Notes: generated from the letters alone by a model not told the origin. A stretch of DNA of 40,804 nt from an uncultured bacterium (GCA_903842085.1 CAIMLA010000041.1:1-40804), one strand, 5' to 3'. Positions 17,217 to 23,960 are shown, numbered from the stretch's first letter. Numbers and translations: made by a program.

Positions 17217-18155
17217 ATGAATAAAATTGTTGGGCACAATACTAAATTGGATTATTTGGATCGGTTAATTAAAGGGGATGAAACGAGTCATGCCTATTGT
17301 TTTTTTGGCCCAAGCAGAATCGGAAAGACGACGGTCGGTATTGCTTTCTCTAAAGCAATTTTGTGTTGTGGAGATAAAGATGGTCTAAATCCCTGTAATG
17401 AGTGTCAAAACTGTCGTCTATTTGATGCAAGCAATCTACCTGATTTTTATTTGAATGATACTGGTGAAGCGATTGGAGTAGAAGAAATAAGGGAATTAGT
17501 CCATTTTTTAGAATTAAAGCCCTACCAATCAAAAATTAAGGTAGCTTTGATCTCACATGCAGAGAGAATGAGCGTCCAAGCCGCTAATGCCTTTTTAAAA
17601 TCGCTAGAAGAACCTCCCATCAACACACTCATTATTCTGACGACAGATAACCTGGATAATTTACTGCCGACGATAATATCGCGAACTCAATTGATCAAAT
17701 TTGGAGCCCTGACAGATCAAGAAGTGTACGATTATTTATCAGATACTTTCGAGCTAGAAAAGGAGAAAGCAGATCAGATTAGCCAATATTGTAATGGGAA
17801 ATTGGGGTTAGCCATCGCTATGGTAGAAGACGAAAATCTTTTTAGCAGCAGCAAAGACTTTTTTGCAGACTTTATCTCAGCTCTGGACAATGATTCTTAT
17901 GTGGCTAAAATACAAGCTGGAGAAAAGTTTAGCCAAAATAGTGACCTAGCTGAAAAATATTTTGATACGCTTGAATCAAATCTTCATCGCCAGCTATATC
18001 GTCTAGATAATAACGCGGAAGGATTGAAAATTGTCGGATTATTAGATAAAATAGCCAAATCACGGGAATATTTATTAAAGAACGTTAATCCCAGATTAGT
18101 CTGGGAAAGTATATTATTTACGAAGGGGTCCAATGATAAAAGTTATCGGTGTTAG
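17217..18155 (+). CDS. holB: DNA polymerase III delta' subunit (clamp-loader ATPase family)
   Basis: Part of the clamp loader that places the sliding clamp at primed DNA. The AAA+ N-terminus has IVGHNTKLDYLDRLIKGD, the P-loop FFGPSRIGKTTVG, a zinc module (CC..C..C..C in residues about 48-66), and KVALISHAERMSVQAANAFLKSLEEPP. The ATG at 17217 is chosen since it begins the family motif; a TTG further upstream would overlap the promoter. Length 312 aa. The end overlaps the PSP1 gene by 23 nt, the holB-yaaT pairing also found in Bacillus. Confidence 0.92.
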   Translation: MNKIVGHNTKLDYLDRLIKGDETSHAYCFFGPSRIGKTTVGIAFSKAILCCGDKDGLNPCNECQNCRLFDASNLPDFYLNDTGEAIGVEEIRELVHFLELKPYQSKIKVALISHAERMSVQAANAFLKSLEEPPINTLIILTTDNLDNLLPTIISRTQLIKFGALTDQEVYDYLSDTFELEKEKADQISQYCNGKLGLAIAMVEDENLFSSSKDFFADFISALDNDSYVAKIQAGEKFSQNSDLAEKYFDTLESNLHRQLYRLDNNAEGLKIVGLLDKIAKSREYLLKNVNPRLVWESILFTKGSNDKSYRC

Positions 18156-18798
18156 GTTCAATTCTTCTTTAAAGGTTTATGATTTTAAACCAGGGAGACA
18201 TAAGGTTGATATAGATGATTATGTCGTCGTCGAGACAGCCCAAGGGATCGAGATTGGTCATGTGGTCTATATAGACAAAGAAGCCAGCTCAAAAAGCACG
18301 GATGAGCCGTATAAGGAAATAATTAGAGTTGCTGACGACAAGGATCTAAGTCGTTGGGAAAAAATGAAGGAAGAAGGCTATCAGTACCTAGCTGTTTTTA
18401 GAGAAAAAATAACGGACCTTGGCTTGGAAATGAAACCAATCACGGTCGAGTTATCTTTCGAAGGAGATAAGGCAATTTTTTATTTTACGGCAGAAAACCG
18501 AGTTGATTTTCGCGAACTGATCAAAACACTTTCGAGAAATGTTAAAAAGCAAGTCGTGATGAGACAGATTGGTCCACGAGATGAAGCAAAAATGCTAGGC
18601 GGATTTGGCACTTGCGGTCAGCAGGTTTGCTGTAATCGCTTTTTAATGTCAGCCGGGAGTGTTTCTATGGATATGGCTCGCGAACAGTATGAGACCAACG
18701 TTAACGCTAACAAGGTGACAGGTTTATGCGGAAGGTTGATGTGCTGTCTGGCTTTTGAAGAAAATCAGAAAAAAACTACAGAAAAGGGCCAAAAATGA
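18133..18798 (+). CDS. PSP1 / YaaT-like protein
   Basis: Cytoplasmic protein of the PSP1 C-terminal family; in Bacillus the relative YaaT (RicT) belongs to a complex with YlbF and YmcA that affects mRNA processing. The sequence has the typical cysteine-rich end: GGFGTCGQQVCCNRFL and VTGLCGRLMCCLAFEE (residues about 156-215). It starts within holB with AAGGGG upstream of the ATG. Length 221 aa is shorter than Bacillus YaaT (about 275). No ylbF/ymcA partner is visible in the window. Confidence 0.88.
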   Translation: MIKVIGVRFNSSLKVYDFKPGRHKVDIDDYVVVETAQGIEIGHVVYIDKEASSKSTDEPYKEIIRVADDKDLSRWEKMKEEGYQYLAVFREKITDLGLEMKPITVELSFEGDKAIFYFTAENRVDFRELIKTLSRNVKKQVVMRQIGPRDEAKMLGGFGTCGQQVCCNRFLMSAGSVSMDMAREQYETNVNANKVTGLCGRLMCCLAFEENQKKTTEKGQK

Positions 18799-19520
18799 TA
18801 CTTGCCTTAATAATAATCGTTCTCTTTGCCTTACTTGTTATCTATTTTGCAACAAAGACAACCACTCATGATACGGAGATTGTGGTCGGCCAAAAGCGGG
18901 ATATTAAGGAGATTGGAGAGCGGATTCAGTCAGTCTTAAATACTGAAAAAACAGAAAAAAGCCAGGAAAGAAAGCTTCGATCAGTCGCGACCGAAGCGTC
19001 AAAGCATTTTAAAGAGAGACGGTTTCGACAGTCTGAGAAAAAATATTTGGCAATTATCCAGGAAGATCACAAGAATATTAAGGCTTATCAAGGCCTCGGT
19101 CTTATTTATTTGGAACAAAAAGAATATAGCGGCGCGATTGAAGCTTTTAAGAAAGTTTGTGAACTTGACCCAACTAATGACTCGGCTTTTAACAACTTAG
19201 GGCTATCACTTTTTAATAGAGGTCATTACGAAGAGGCAATCGAGGCCTATGAACGATCGGTCTCTTTGAATAACAAAATTGTTCATCGCTTTCTTAATTT
19301 GGCCTTAGCAGCACAACGAGCAGAGAATCATAATGAAGAGATAAAGGCCCTAGAGCAAGCCGTGGCTTTAGACCCCAAAGTTGAGTATTTGGAAAAATTG
19401 ACTGAAGCGGCCTTATTGGTCGATGATAAAAGTGCGATCAAAAAAGCTTGTCAAAAACTTGTTGAGATTGATCCAAATAATCTTGAAGCACAAAGAAATC
19501 TAGCAAGATTGGGAAAATAA
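18795..19520 (+). CDS. Membrane-anchored TPR protein
   Basis: One N-terminal membrane helix (residues 2-20, ILALIIIVLFALLVIYF) is followed by a charged linker and about four tetratricopeptide repeats in residues 70-240 (for example KAYQGLGLIYLEQKEYSGAIEAFKKVCELDP and SAFNNLGLSLFNRGHYEEAIEAYERSVSL). TPRs mediate protein contacts; the partner is unknown. It overlaps the PSP1 gene by four nt (ATGA), so the two are translationally coupled. Confidence 0.85.
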   Translation: MILALIIIVLFALLVIYFATKTTTHDTEIVVGQKRDIKEIGERIQSVLNTEKTEKSQERKLRSVATEASKHFKERRFRQSEKKYLAIIQEDHKNIKAYQGLGLIYLEQKEYSGAIEAFKKVCELDPTNDSAFNNLGLSLFNRGHYEEAIEAYERSVSLNNKIVHRFLNLALAAQRAENHNEEIKALEQAVALDPKVEYLEKLTEAALLVDDKSAIKKACQKLVEIDPNNLEAQRNLARLGK

Positions 19521-19545
19521 TTTTATAATAAAGCAAGGAGAACAT

Positions 19546-19734
19546 ATGACAGAAAAAACAACAACTAAGAGCAAAGAAATTACACCAAGTGAATACGGGA
19601 TTGTTTTCGCGGTAATATTTTCATTTGGAGTCGGTCTATTTTTTCAAAACTTTTTCGCCGGTGTCTTTTTGGGTCTGCCCGTTGGCTTTATAGCGGGCGT
19701 CCTCTACGGCAATCAAATAAAGAAAAATAAATGA
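19546..19734 (+). CDS. Small membrane protein, 62 aa
   Basis: Not recognised. A charged N-terminus (about 17 residues) precedes a hydrophobic Gly/Phe-rich hairpin of probably two membrane helices (residues about 18-57) and a short lysine end. AAGGAG stands seven bases before the ATG. A TATAAT at 19524-19529 lies just upstream but its -35 (TAGCAA) is poor. It overlaps the next gene by four nt. Confidence 0.65.
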   Translation: MTEKTTTKSKEITPSEYGIVFAVIFSFGVGLFFQNFFAGVFLGLPVGFIAGVLYGNQIKKNK

Positions 19735-20132
19735 CGCCTGAAGACAAAAGCGGAGATGACAACCAGCTAAATTTTGAAATAGAAGAACATAAGAGAGAAA
19801 TAGAAAAATTACTTGTGGGAAGCATTGAAGATACAACCTCAAGTGAGTTAGTTAAGGCTGAGCTCGGACGACTTCGAGACGCCCCTGATAGAGGAGTTGA
19901 TCTAGAAATGTCGGAAGATGAAGCTGCCAATATTACAAAAACACTCCAAGACAAGAAATCAGAATCAAGAAATGAGATTTATGAATGGGGCAAAAGTCAT
20001 GGGATACCTCGAGAAGATGGAGAATCTGACCTTTCCTATTTGCTCAAGATATATCGGGCAAGAACGATAGTGACAAACCAACGAAAAAAACCAGGAGTTT
20101 CATCTAGCGAGGACCAAGAAAGACTTTTTTAG
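19731..20132 (+). CDS. Hypothetical acidic soluble protein, 133 aa
   Basis: Not recognised. It is highly charged (Glu/Asp/Lys), predicted helical and without membrane segments. Residues 85-113 (EIYEWGKSHGIPREDGESDLSYLLKIY) look like a compact helical motif. It shares the ATGA overlap with the small membrane protein, which suggests the two work together. A bidirectional terminator follows. Confidence 0.65.
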   Translation: MTPEDKSGDDNQLNFEIEEHKREIEKLLVGSIEDTTSSELVKAELGRLRDAPDRGVDLEMSEDEAANITKTLQDKKSESRNEIYEWGKSHGIPREDGESDLSYLLKIYRARTIVTNQRKKPGVSSSEDQERLF

Positions 20133-20139
20133 AAACAAT

Positions 20140-20162
20140 AAAAGCCCAGAACTGGACTTTTT
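20140..20162. terminator. Bidirectional terminator between convergent units
   Basis: An imperfect hairpin AAAAGcCCAG/CTGGaCTTTT with A-run on one side and T-run on the other lies between the rightward hypothetical gene and the leftward tRNA operon, so it can serve both. Confidence 0.55.
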
Positions 20163-20168
20163 AAACTT

Positions 20169-20242
20169 TGGCAGGGGTACCAGGGCTCGAACCCGGATTA
20201 ACGGTTTTGGAGACCGTCGTTCTACCATTGAACTATACCCCT
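20169..20242 (-). tRNA. tRNA-Trp (anticodon CCA)
   Basis: A full cloverleaf on the minus strand: 7-bp acceptor AGGGGTA/TACCCCT, anticodon stem ACGGT/ACCGT with loop CTCCAAA (anticodon CCA), T-arm GGGTTCGAGCCC-type. Discriminator G and the 3' CCA are encoded (20171-20169). It is the last gene of the tRNA/rpmG operon. Confidence 0.95.
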
Positions 20243-20258
20243 CAGCTATCCAAATAAA

Positions 20259-20429
20259 CTATTTGGTTTCTTTGTGAATGGTCTGTTTTCGTTGTTTTTT
20301 ACAAAACTTTTTCAACTCAAGACGATCAGTTGTGTTGCGAGTGTTTTTAGTAGTCGCATAATTACGTTCTTTACACTCGGTGCATTCAAGTGTAATCACA
20401 GGACGAATATCCTTTTTAGATTTTGCCAT
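20259..20429 (-). CDS. rpmG: 50S ribosomal protein L33
   Basis: Small (56 aa) large-subunit protein near the E site. It starts [19 protein letters not shown] and has the ending [20 protein letters not shown], characteristic of L33. Three cysteines are present: a CTEC pair but only one cysteine in the second knuckle (FCKK), so the zinc site looks incomplete. The ATG at 20429 is preceded by AAAGGAA. It sits between two tRNA genes in one transcription unit. Confidence 0.95.
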   Translation of the reverse strand: MAKSKKDIRPVITLECTECKERNYATTKNTRNTTDRLELKKFCKKQRKQTIHKETK

Positions 20430-20447
20430 AAGATTCCTTTCTTTTTT

Positions 20448-20523
20448 TGGAGCCCACCACCGGAATTGAACCGGTGACCTCATCCTTACCATGGATGCGC
20501 TCTACCAACTGAGCTAGGTGGGC
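20448..20523 (-). tRNA. tRNA-Thr (anticodon GGT)
   Basis: Acceptor GCCCACC/GGTGGGC, anticodon stem CATCC/GGATG around the loop ATGGTAA (anticodon GGT), T-arm CCGGTTCAATTCCGG, encoded TCCA end. 76 nt including CCA. Confidence 0.95.
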
Positions 20524-20548
20524 AGATTAATAAAAATGCTCAGTTAAA

Positions 20549-20634
20549 TGGTGGGGAGGGAGGGATTCGAACCCCCGAAGGCATATGCCAACAGATTTAC
20601 AGTCTGCTCCGTTTGACCGCTTCGGTACCTCCCC
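20549..20634 (-). tRNA. tRNA-Tyr (anticodon GTA)
   Basis: Class II tRNA of 86 nt with a long variable arm. Acceptor GGGGAGG/CCTCCCC, anticodon stem CAGA/TCTG around CTGTAAA (anticodon GTA), T-arm GGGGGTTCGAATCCCTCC-type, encoded ACCA end. Confidence 0.95.
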
Positions 20635-20697
20635 AGATTACACGCCTGTTTTCTTCAAAGCTTTGGATTTGGCCATAAAATAAAACCTGATAAACTT

Positions 20698-20772
20698 TGG
20701 AGCCGCCTGTCGGATTCGAACCGACGACCTGCTGTTTACAAAACAGATGCTCTACCACTGAGCTAAGGCGGC
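20698..20772 (-). tRNA. tRNA-Thr (anticodon TGT)
   Basis: Acceptor GCCGCCT/AGGCGGC, D-arm AGCTCAGTGGTAGAGC, anticodon loop TTTGTAA (anticodon TGT), T-arm TCGGTTCGAATCCGA, encoded TCCA end. The outermost anticodon-stem pair is a T-C mismatch. First gene of the operon. Confidence 0.95.
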
Positions 20773-20792
20773 ATGAGACTTGCAACTTTGTT

Positions 20793-20821
20793 ATTATAGC
20801 TAATTTCGTGCTTATCGTCAA
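20793..20821 (-). promoter_or_regulatory. Promoter of the tRNA-rpmG operon
   Basis: On the minus strand, TTGACG (20821-20816), 17 bases, TATAAT (20798-20793). The expected start of transcription is about ten bases before tRNA-Thr(TGT). Confidence 0.85.
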
Positions 20822-20888
20822 CGAAAAGAAAAATTACTCTTGGCTTAAGCCACAAAAAGACTAGGTTGTTATAGACACCAACAAAATA

Positions 20889-20917
20889 TTGACATTTGGG
20901 ACAGGATCAGGTATGAT
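20889..20917 (+). promoter_or_regulatory. Promoter of the secE-nusG-rplK-rplA operon
   Basis: TTGACA (20889-20894), 17 bases, TATGAT (20912-20917), divergent from the tRNA promoter 67 bp away. Confidence 0.8.
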
Positions 20918-20927
20918 TTTAGTACAG

Positions 20928-20945
20928 AAGCCGCGAGGCTTTTTT
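20928..20945 (+). promoter_or_regulatory. Short hairpin plus T-run at the start of the secE leader
   Basis: AAGCC-GCGA-GGCTT followed by further T residues: a 5-bp stem capped by a GNRA-type tetraloop, almost at the transcript 5' end. It has the form of a weak intrinsic terminator or pause site, or a 5' stabiliser. Confidence 0.4.
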
Positions 20946-20960
20946 AAAAACCAGACAAGT

Positions 20961-21164
20961 ATGAAAAAACGCATTAAAAAGATTTTTAGCTACTTTAAAG
21001 AGTCAAAAGACGAATTAACAAAAGTAGTCTGGCCAACCAGGAAACACGTTATAAACATTACGATAACTGTCATTGTCTTGGTATTGGTGGTTGGTGCCTT
21101 CTTAGGTGTTTATGATTATATCTACAGTAAACTACTGACTTGGTTTTTGACTTTGAAAAAATAG
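20961..21164 (+). CDS. secE: Preprotein translocase subunit SecE
   Basis: Clamps SecY in the translocon. The 67-aa protein has the single-helix form: an amphipathic cytosolic part (FSYFKESKDELTKVVWPTRKHV, the conserved EL.KV.WP) and one membrane helix (residues about 34-56). The start is set at ATG 20961 since upstream codons overlap the promoter and leader hairpin. No clear Shine-Dalgarno is visible. nusG follows after 12 bases. Confidence 0.93.
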   Translation: MKKRIKKIFSYFKESKDELTKVVWPTRKHVINITITVIVLVLVVGAFLGVYDYIYSKLLTWFLTLKK

Positions 21165-21176
21165 GAGAGAGATAAA

Positions 21177-21719
21177 ATGGCAAAACAAAGAAACGAAGGA
21201 CGTCAATGGTATGTAATCCATACCTATTCGGGATACGAAGAAAGAGTAACCGAAAACCTTAGACAACGAATCAAAACCTTACATATGGAAGATAAGATTT
21301 TTGATTGTATCGTGCCAAAAGAAAAAACAATTGAAATCAGAAACGGCCGAAGGCGCACAGTTGAAAAGCGAATCTTCCCAGGATATGTGATGGTAGACAT
21401 GATCGTGACCGATGAAAGTTGGTATGTTGTTCGAAATACACCCCAGGTCACAGGGTTTGTAGGCTCAGGGACTAGTCCTATTCCAATGAGCGAAACAGAA
21501 GTTATCACGATCCAGAGACGAATGGGCCTAGAAGAGCCAAAATACAAAATAGATTTAGATATCAACGACTTAGTTAGCATTACCGATGGCCCCTTTAAGG
21601 GCTTTGATGGCACAGTTGATTTTGTTGATCAAGATAAAGGGAAGATAAGAGTCATGGTTAATATGTTTGGGCGTGAAACTCCAGTCGAACTAGATTCATT
21701 ACAGGTTAAGAAAATTTAG
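21177..21719 (+). CDS. nusG: Transcription elongation/termination factor NusG
   Basis: Binds RNA polymerase clamp and couples it to the ribosome or Rho. The NGN domain has RQWYVIHTYSGYEERV, the VPKEKTIEIRNGRRRTVEKRIFPGYVMVDM segment and VRNTPQVTGFVGS; the KOW domain follows with VSITDGPFKGFDGTVDFVDQDKGKIRVMVNMFGRETPVEL. Length 180 aa is normal. It keeps the conserved order secE-nusG-rplK-rplA. Confidence 0.97.
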   Translation: MAKQRNEGRQWYVIHTYSGYEERVTENLRQRIKTLHMEDKIFDCIVPKEKTIEIRNGRRRTVEKRIFPGYVMVDMIVTDESWYVVRNTPQVTGFVGSGTSPIPMSETEVITIQRRMGLEEPKYKIDLDINDLVSITDGPFKGFDGTVDFVDQDKGKIRVMVNMFGRETPVELDSLQVKKI

Positions 21720-21793
21720 CTAGCTAATAACTCTTCGCTGCTGGCCTTTTAAAAAAAAGACCAACACCGAATAACAACGACAAAAGGAGCCAT

Positions 21794-22219
21794 ATGGCAA
21801 AAAAGATTTTAAAAAAAGTAAAAGTACAAGTTCAGGCTGGACAAGCAAATCCAGCGCCTCCAATTGGGACGGCTTTAGGGCCAACAGGGATTAATATTAT
21901 GGATTTCTGTAATGGCTTTAACGAAAAAACCAGAGATAAGATGGGAACAGTTATCCCATGTGTTATTACTATTTATGAAGATCGAAGTTTTGACTTTATC
22001 ATGAAGCAGTCACCAGCTGCTGAGCTGATTAAAAAAGAGCTAGGATTAGCCAAAGGTTCGGGTTCTGTAAAAAAAGAAAAAGTCGGAAAACTATCCAAAC
22101 AACAACTTCGAAATGTCGCCGAAGCCAAAATGGAAGATCTAAATGCGAATTCAATCGAACAAGCCGAGAAAGTTATTGCTGGAACCGCTAGATCGATGGG
22201 CATAGAGATCGAAAAATAA
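21794..22219 (+). CDS. rplK: 50S ribosomal protein L11
   Basis: Stalk-base protein binding the GTPase-associated centre of 23S rRNA. Signatures: [38 protein letters not shown] at the N-terminus and [17 protein letters not shown]; the C-terminal domain has [11 protein letters not shown]. Length 141 aa is typical. AAAGGAG precedes the ATG. A 74-base gap after nusG contains a weak pyrimidine/A-rich hairpin only. Confidence 0.98.
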   Translation: MAKKILKKVKVQVQAGQANPAPPIGTALGPTGINIMDFCNGFNEKTRDKMGTVIPCVITIYEDRSFDFIMKQSPAAELIKKELGLAKGSGSVKKEKVGKLSKQQLRNVAEAKMEDLNANSIEQAEKVIAGTARSMGIEIEK

Positions 22220-22267
22220 GTGAGATTATAGATTAGAACTATTAAGAGGTTTGTATAAATTAAAACA

Positions 22268-22297
22268 TGTGGGAGGTCATAGACCGCAAGAACCACA
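22268..22297 (+). promoter_or_regulatory. Probable L1-binding autoregulatory hairpin before rplA
   Basis: Outer stem TGTGG/CCACA, inner stem GGTC/GACC with an ATA loop, and an asymmetric internal loop (GA opposite GCAAGAA). The purine strand GTGGGAGG and the opposite AAGAACCAC resemble the L1 stalk-base site of 23S rRNA. It is directly followed by AAAGGAG (22297-22303), the rplA ribosome site. Confidence 0.55.
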
Positions 22298-22308
22298 AAG
22301 GAGCACAG

Positions 22309-23190
22309 ATGGCAGAGAAAAAAGCGACTGCAAAAGTTGAAAAAAAGAAAACGACAAAAACAGAAAAGCCAAAAATAGCCGAAGCCGAGATCAAAGAAGA
22401 TCTGAAAAAAGCGGAGATAAAAGCAGAAACTAAAAAAGCTGTAAAAAAGGAAGAGAAAACAAAGGGAATTGCCGAGAAGAAAGATGCAGCAAAAAATAAA
22501 CTTAAAAATAATGAAAAGAAACACTCGAAAAAATATCGAAAAGCGATTGAATCTATTGAGCCGAATAAGTCCTATACTTCGGAAGAGGGGATTAAGCTCG
22601 TAAAAACAACCTCGGTTGTTAAATTTGACGCGGCAGTCGAAATACATATTCGTTTGAATGTTGACCCAGCAAATGCTGACCAACAAGTCAGAGGGAGTAT
22701 GGTTTTACCATCAGGGACGGGCAAAAGCAAGAAAGTCTGTGCCATTGTTAATCCAGAGAAAGAGAAAGAAGCCAAAGATGCAGGCGCTGATTTTGTTGGT
22801 GGTCCTGAACTGATCGCCAAAATAGAAAAAGGGTGGCTTGATTTTGCCGTCGTTGTCGCAACCCCAGATATGATGCCACAACTGGGTAAAATAGGAAAAA
22901 TATTAGGGACCAAAGGTTTGATGCCGAATCCTAAGGTTGGGACAGTTACTAATGATATCGGGAAAGTCGTCAAAGACCTTAAAGGTGGAATGATTGAATA
23001 CAAGGTAGATAAAAGCGGGATAGTTCATTCTGTTATTGGTCGAGTTTCATTTAGTGAAGTTGATCTTCAAAGAAATTATGATGAATTTACAAAAACTATT
23101 ACTAAGGTCAAGCCGAGTGGAGTCAAGGGTACTTATATCAAAAGTATCTACTTAACATCTTCGATGGGGCCGAGTATAAAAATACAATAG
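22309..23190 (+). CDS. rplA: 50S ribosomal protein L1 with long N-terminal Lys-rich extension
   Basis: L1 forms the mobile stalk that guides E-site tRNA out and often represses its own mRNA. The core begins near residue 73 (SKKYRKAIESIEPNKSYTSEEG) and contains GTKGLMPNPKVGTVT. The first 72 residues are a Lys/Ala/Glu low-complexity extension absent from the usual 230-aa protein. The start at 22309 follows AAAGGAG. A further upstream in-frame ATG at 22267 would translate through the hairpin and is less likely. rplJ and rplL do not follow; a terminator does. Confidence 0.96.
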   Translation: MAEKKATAKVEKKKTTKTEKPKIAEAEIKEDLKKAEIKAETKKAVKKEEKTKGIAEKKDAAKNKLKNNEKKHSKKYRKAIESIEPNKSYTSEEGIKLVKTTSVVKFDAAVEIHIRLNVDPANADQQVRGSMVLPSGTGKSKKVCAIVNPEKEKEAKDAGADFVGGPELIAKIEKGWLDFAVVVATPDMMPQLGKIGKILGTKGLMPNPKVGTVTNDIGKVVKDLKGGMIEYKVDKSGIVHSVIGRVSFSEVDLQRNYDEFTKTITKVKPSGVKGTYIKSIYLTSSMGPSIKIQ

Positions 23191-23206
23191 ATATAATTAC
23201 TGACAA

Positions 23207-23239
23207 TAAAAACACCTCAATTTTGAGGTGTTTTTTATT
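23207..23239 (+). terminator. Intrinsic terminator after rplA
   Basis: A stem of about 12 bp, AAAACACCTCA with TGAGGTGTTTT, is followed by TTTTATT. It separates the rplK-rplA operon from the next gene. Confidence 0.9.
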
Positions 23240-23241
23240 AT

Positions 23242-23271
23242 TTGACAAAGGAATTGAGAAGGGAGTAGTAT
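23242..23271 (+). promoter_or_regulatory. Promoter for the 140-aa hypothetical gene
   Basis: TTGACA (23242-23247), 18 bases, TAGTAT (23266-23271), directly after the rplA terminator. Confidence 0.6.
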
Positions 23272-23297
23272 TAGCCTATATTAATAAAGGAGAAAAT

Positions 23298-23720
23298 ATG
23301 GAACCAGAAAAAATGGGGATGGCACCCGCTCCCGAGGGTTTTGAAAGCATTGATCCAGATAGATTAGTGTCAAAAAAAGGCCAGGACAGAGGAAGAATAG
23401 AAGATGTCGATTTTGCCAAAGAGGCTGCAGATGAAACCCAAATTGAAATGGATACAACCCTACGTCCGTATCCAGAAACGCCAGAACAAGCACAACAAAG
23501 GATTGAGAATTCAGCAGCCGTAGGTGCATCTGAAGCGGTTAGAAAAAGAGCAGAAGGCTTGGTGGGACCGCATGCAAGCGAAGAAACAAAGGCGAGCGTT
23601 GGTGAAGAAGCGGTAGCCTCGCTAAAAAATGAAATTGAAAAACAGAAACAAGCAGCGGTAGAGAAGGACGAAGAGGAAGCACAAAAAATTATTGAAAAAC
23701 TAAAGGGTAAGAGATCATAA
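23298..23720 (+). CDS. Hypothetical charged coiled-coil-like protein, 140 aa
   Basis: Not recognised. The start at ATG 23298 follows AAAGGAG. The N-terminal third is Pro/Gly/Met-rich and probably unstructured (EKMGMAPAPEGFESIDPDR); the rest is Glu/Ala/Lys-rich and predicted helical. No signal peptide or membrane segment. It is a single-gene unit between its own promoter and a strong terminator. Confidence 0.65.
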   Translation: MEPEKMGMAPAPEGFESIDPDRLVSKKGQDRGRIEDVDFAKEAADETQIEMDTTLRPYPETPEQAQQRIENSAAVGASEAVRKRAEGLVGPHASEETKASVGEEAVASLKNEIEKQKQAAVEKDEEEAQKIIEKLKGKRS

Positions 23721-23784
23721 CTTTTATTAAAGAGAAGTTGTGTATAACCCAGCATCTCCAGAACTAGCAAAATAATATATTCAT

Positions 23785-23816
23785 AAATAATGGCCCAATG
23801 GGGCCATTATTTTTTG
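23785..23816 (+). terminator. Intrinsic terminator before mraZ
   Basis: A 12-bp stem (AAATAATGGCCC with GGGCCATTATTT, loop AATG) followed by a T-run. It isolates the dcw cluster promoter from upstream transcription. Confidence 0.9.
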
Positions 23817-23852
23817 TATACTATTTATTTGCCTAAATTTATGAAAAAGATA

Positions 23853-23882
23853 TAGACAAAGTGGAGACGTGTGGTATATAAT
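23853..23882 (+). promoter_or_regulatory. dcw cluster promoter
   Basis: TAGACA (23853-23858), 18 bases, TATAAT (23877-23882). The promoter lies inside the array of phased TGG boxes. Confidence 0.6.
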
Positions 23883-23914
23883 GGTTTCAAGTGGAAGAAA
23901 GTGGGGATAAGTGG
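23859..23914 (+). promoter_or_regulatory. MraZ operator: six TGG boxes at exact 10-bp spacing
   Basis: Boxes begin at 23859 (AAGTGG), 23869 (GTGTGG), 23879 (TAATGG), 23889, 23899 and 23909 (all AAGTGG). The last three form the perfect repeat AAGTGGRRRR. MraZ proteins are known to bind three or four such 5-bp boxes on one helix face; here the array spans the promoter and overlaps its -10. Confidence 0.8.
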
Positions 23915-23960
23915 GGAAGGTTAAAGATGGATAAGGTCTAATGGCCTCACAAAGGAAAAG

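Noticed and set aside
18795-19737. TGA recoding (UGA as Gly or Trp, as in some CPR lineages)
   Set aside because: TGA ends several genes at expected places with the next gene starting in an ATGA overlap, and Trp/Gly use normal codons.
20597-20821. Minus-strand 74-aa frame over the tRNA genes
   Set aside because: It only translates tRNA-Tyr, tRNA-Thr and the promoter.
21973-22686. Long minus-strand Phe/Leu-rich frame (237 aa) opposite rplK/rplA
   Set aside because: It is the antisense of Lys-rich codons in rplK and rplA, producing artificial Phe/Leu richness.
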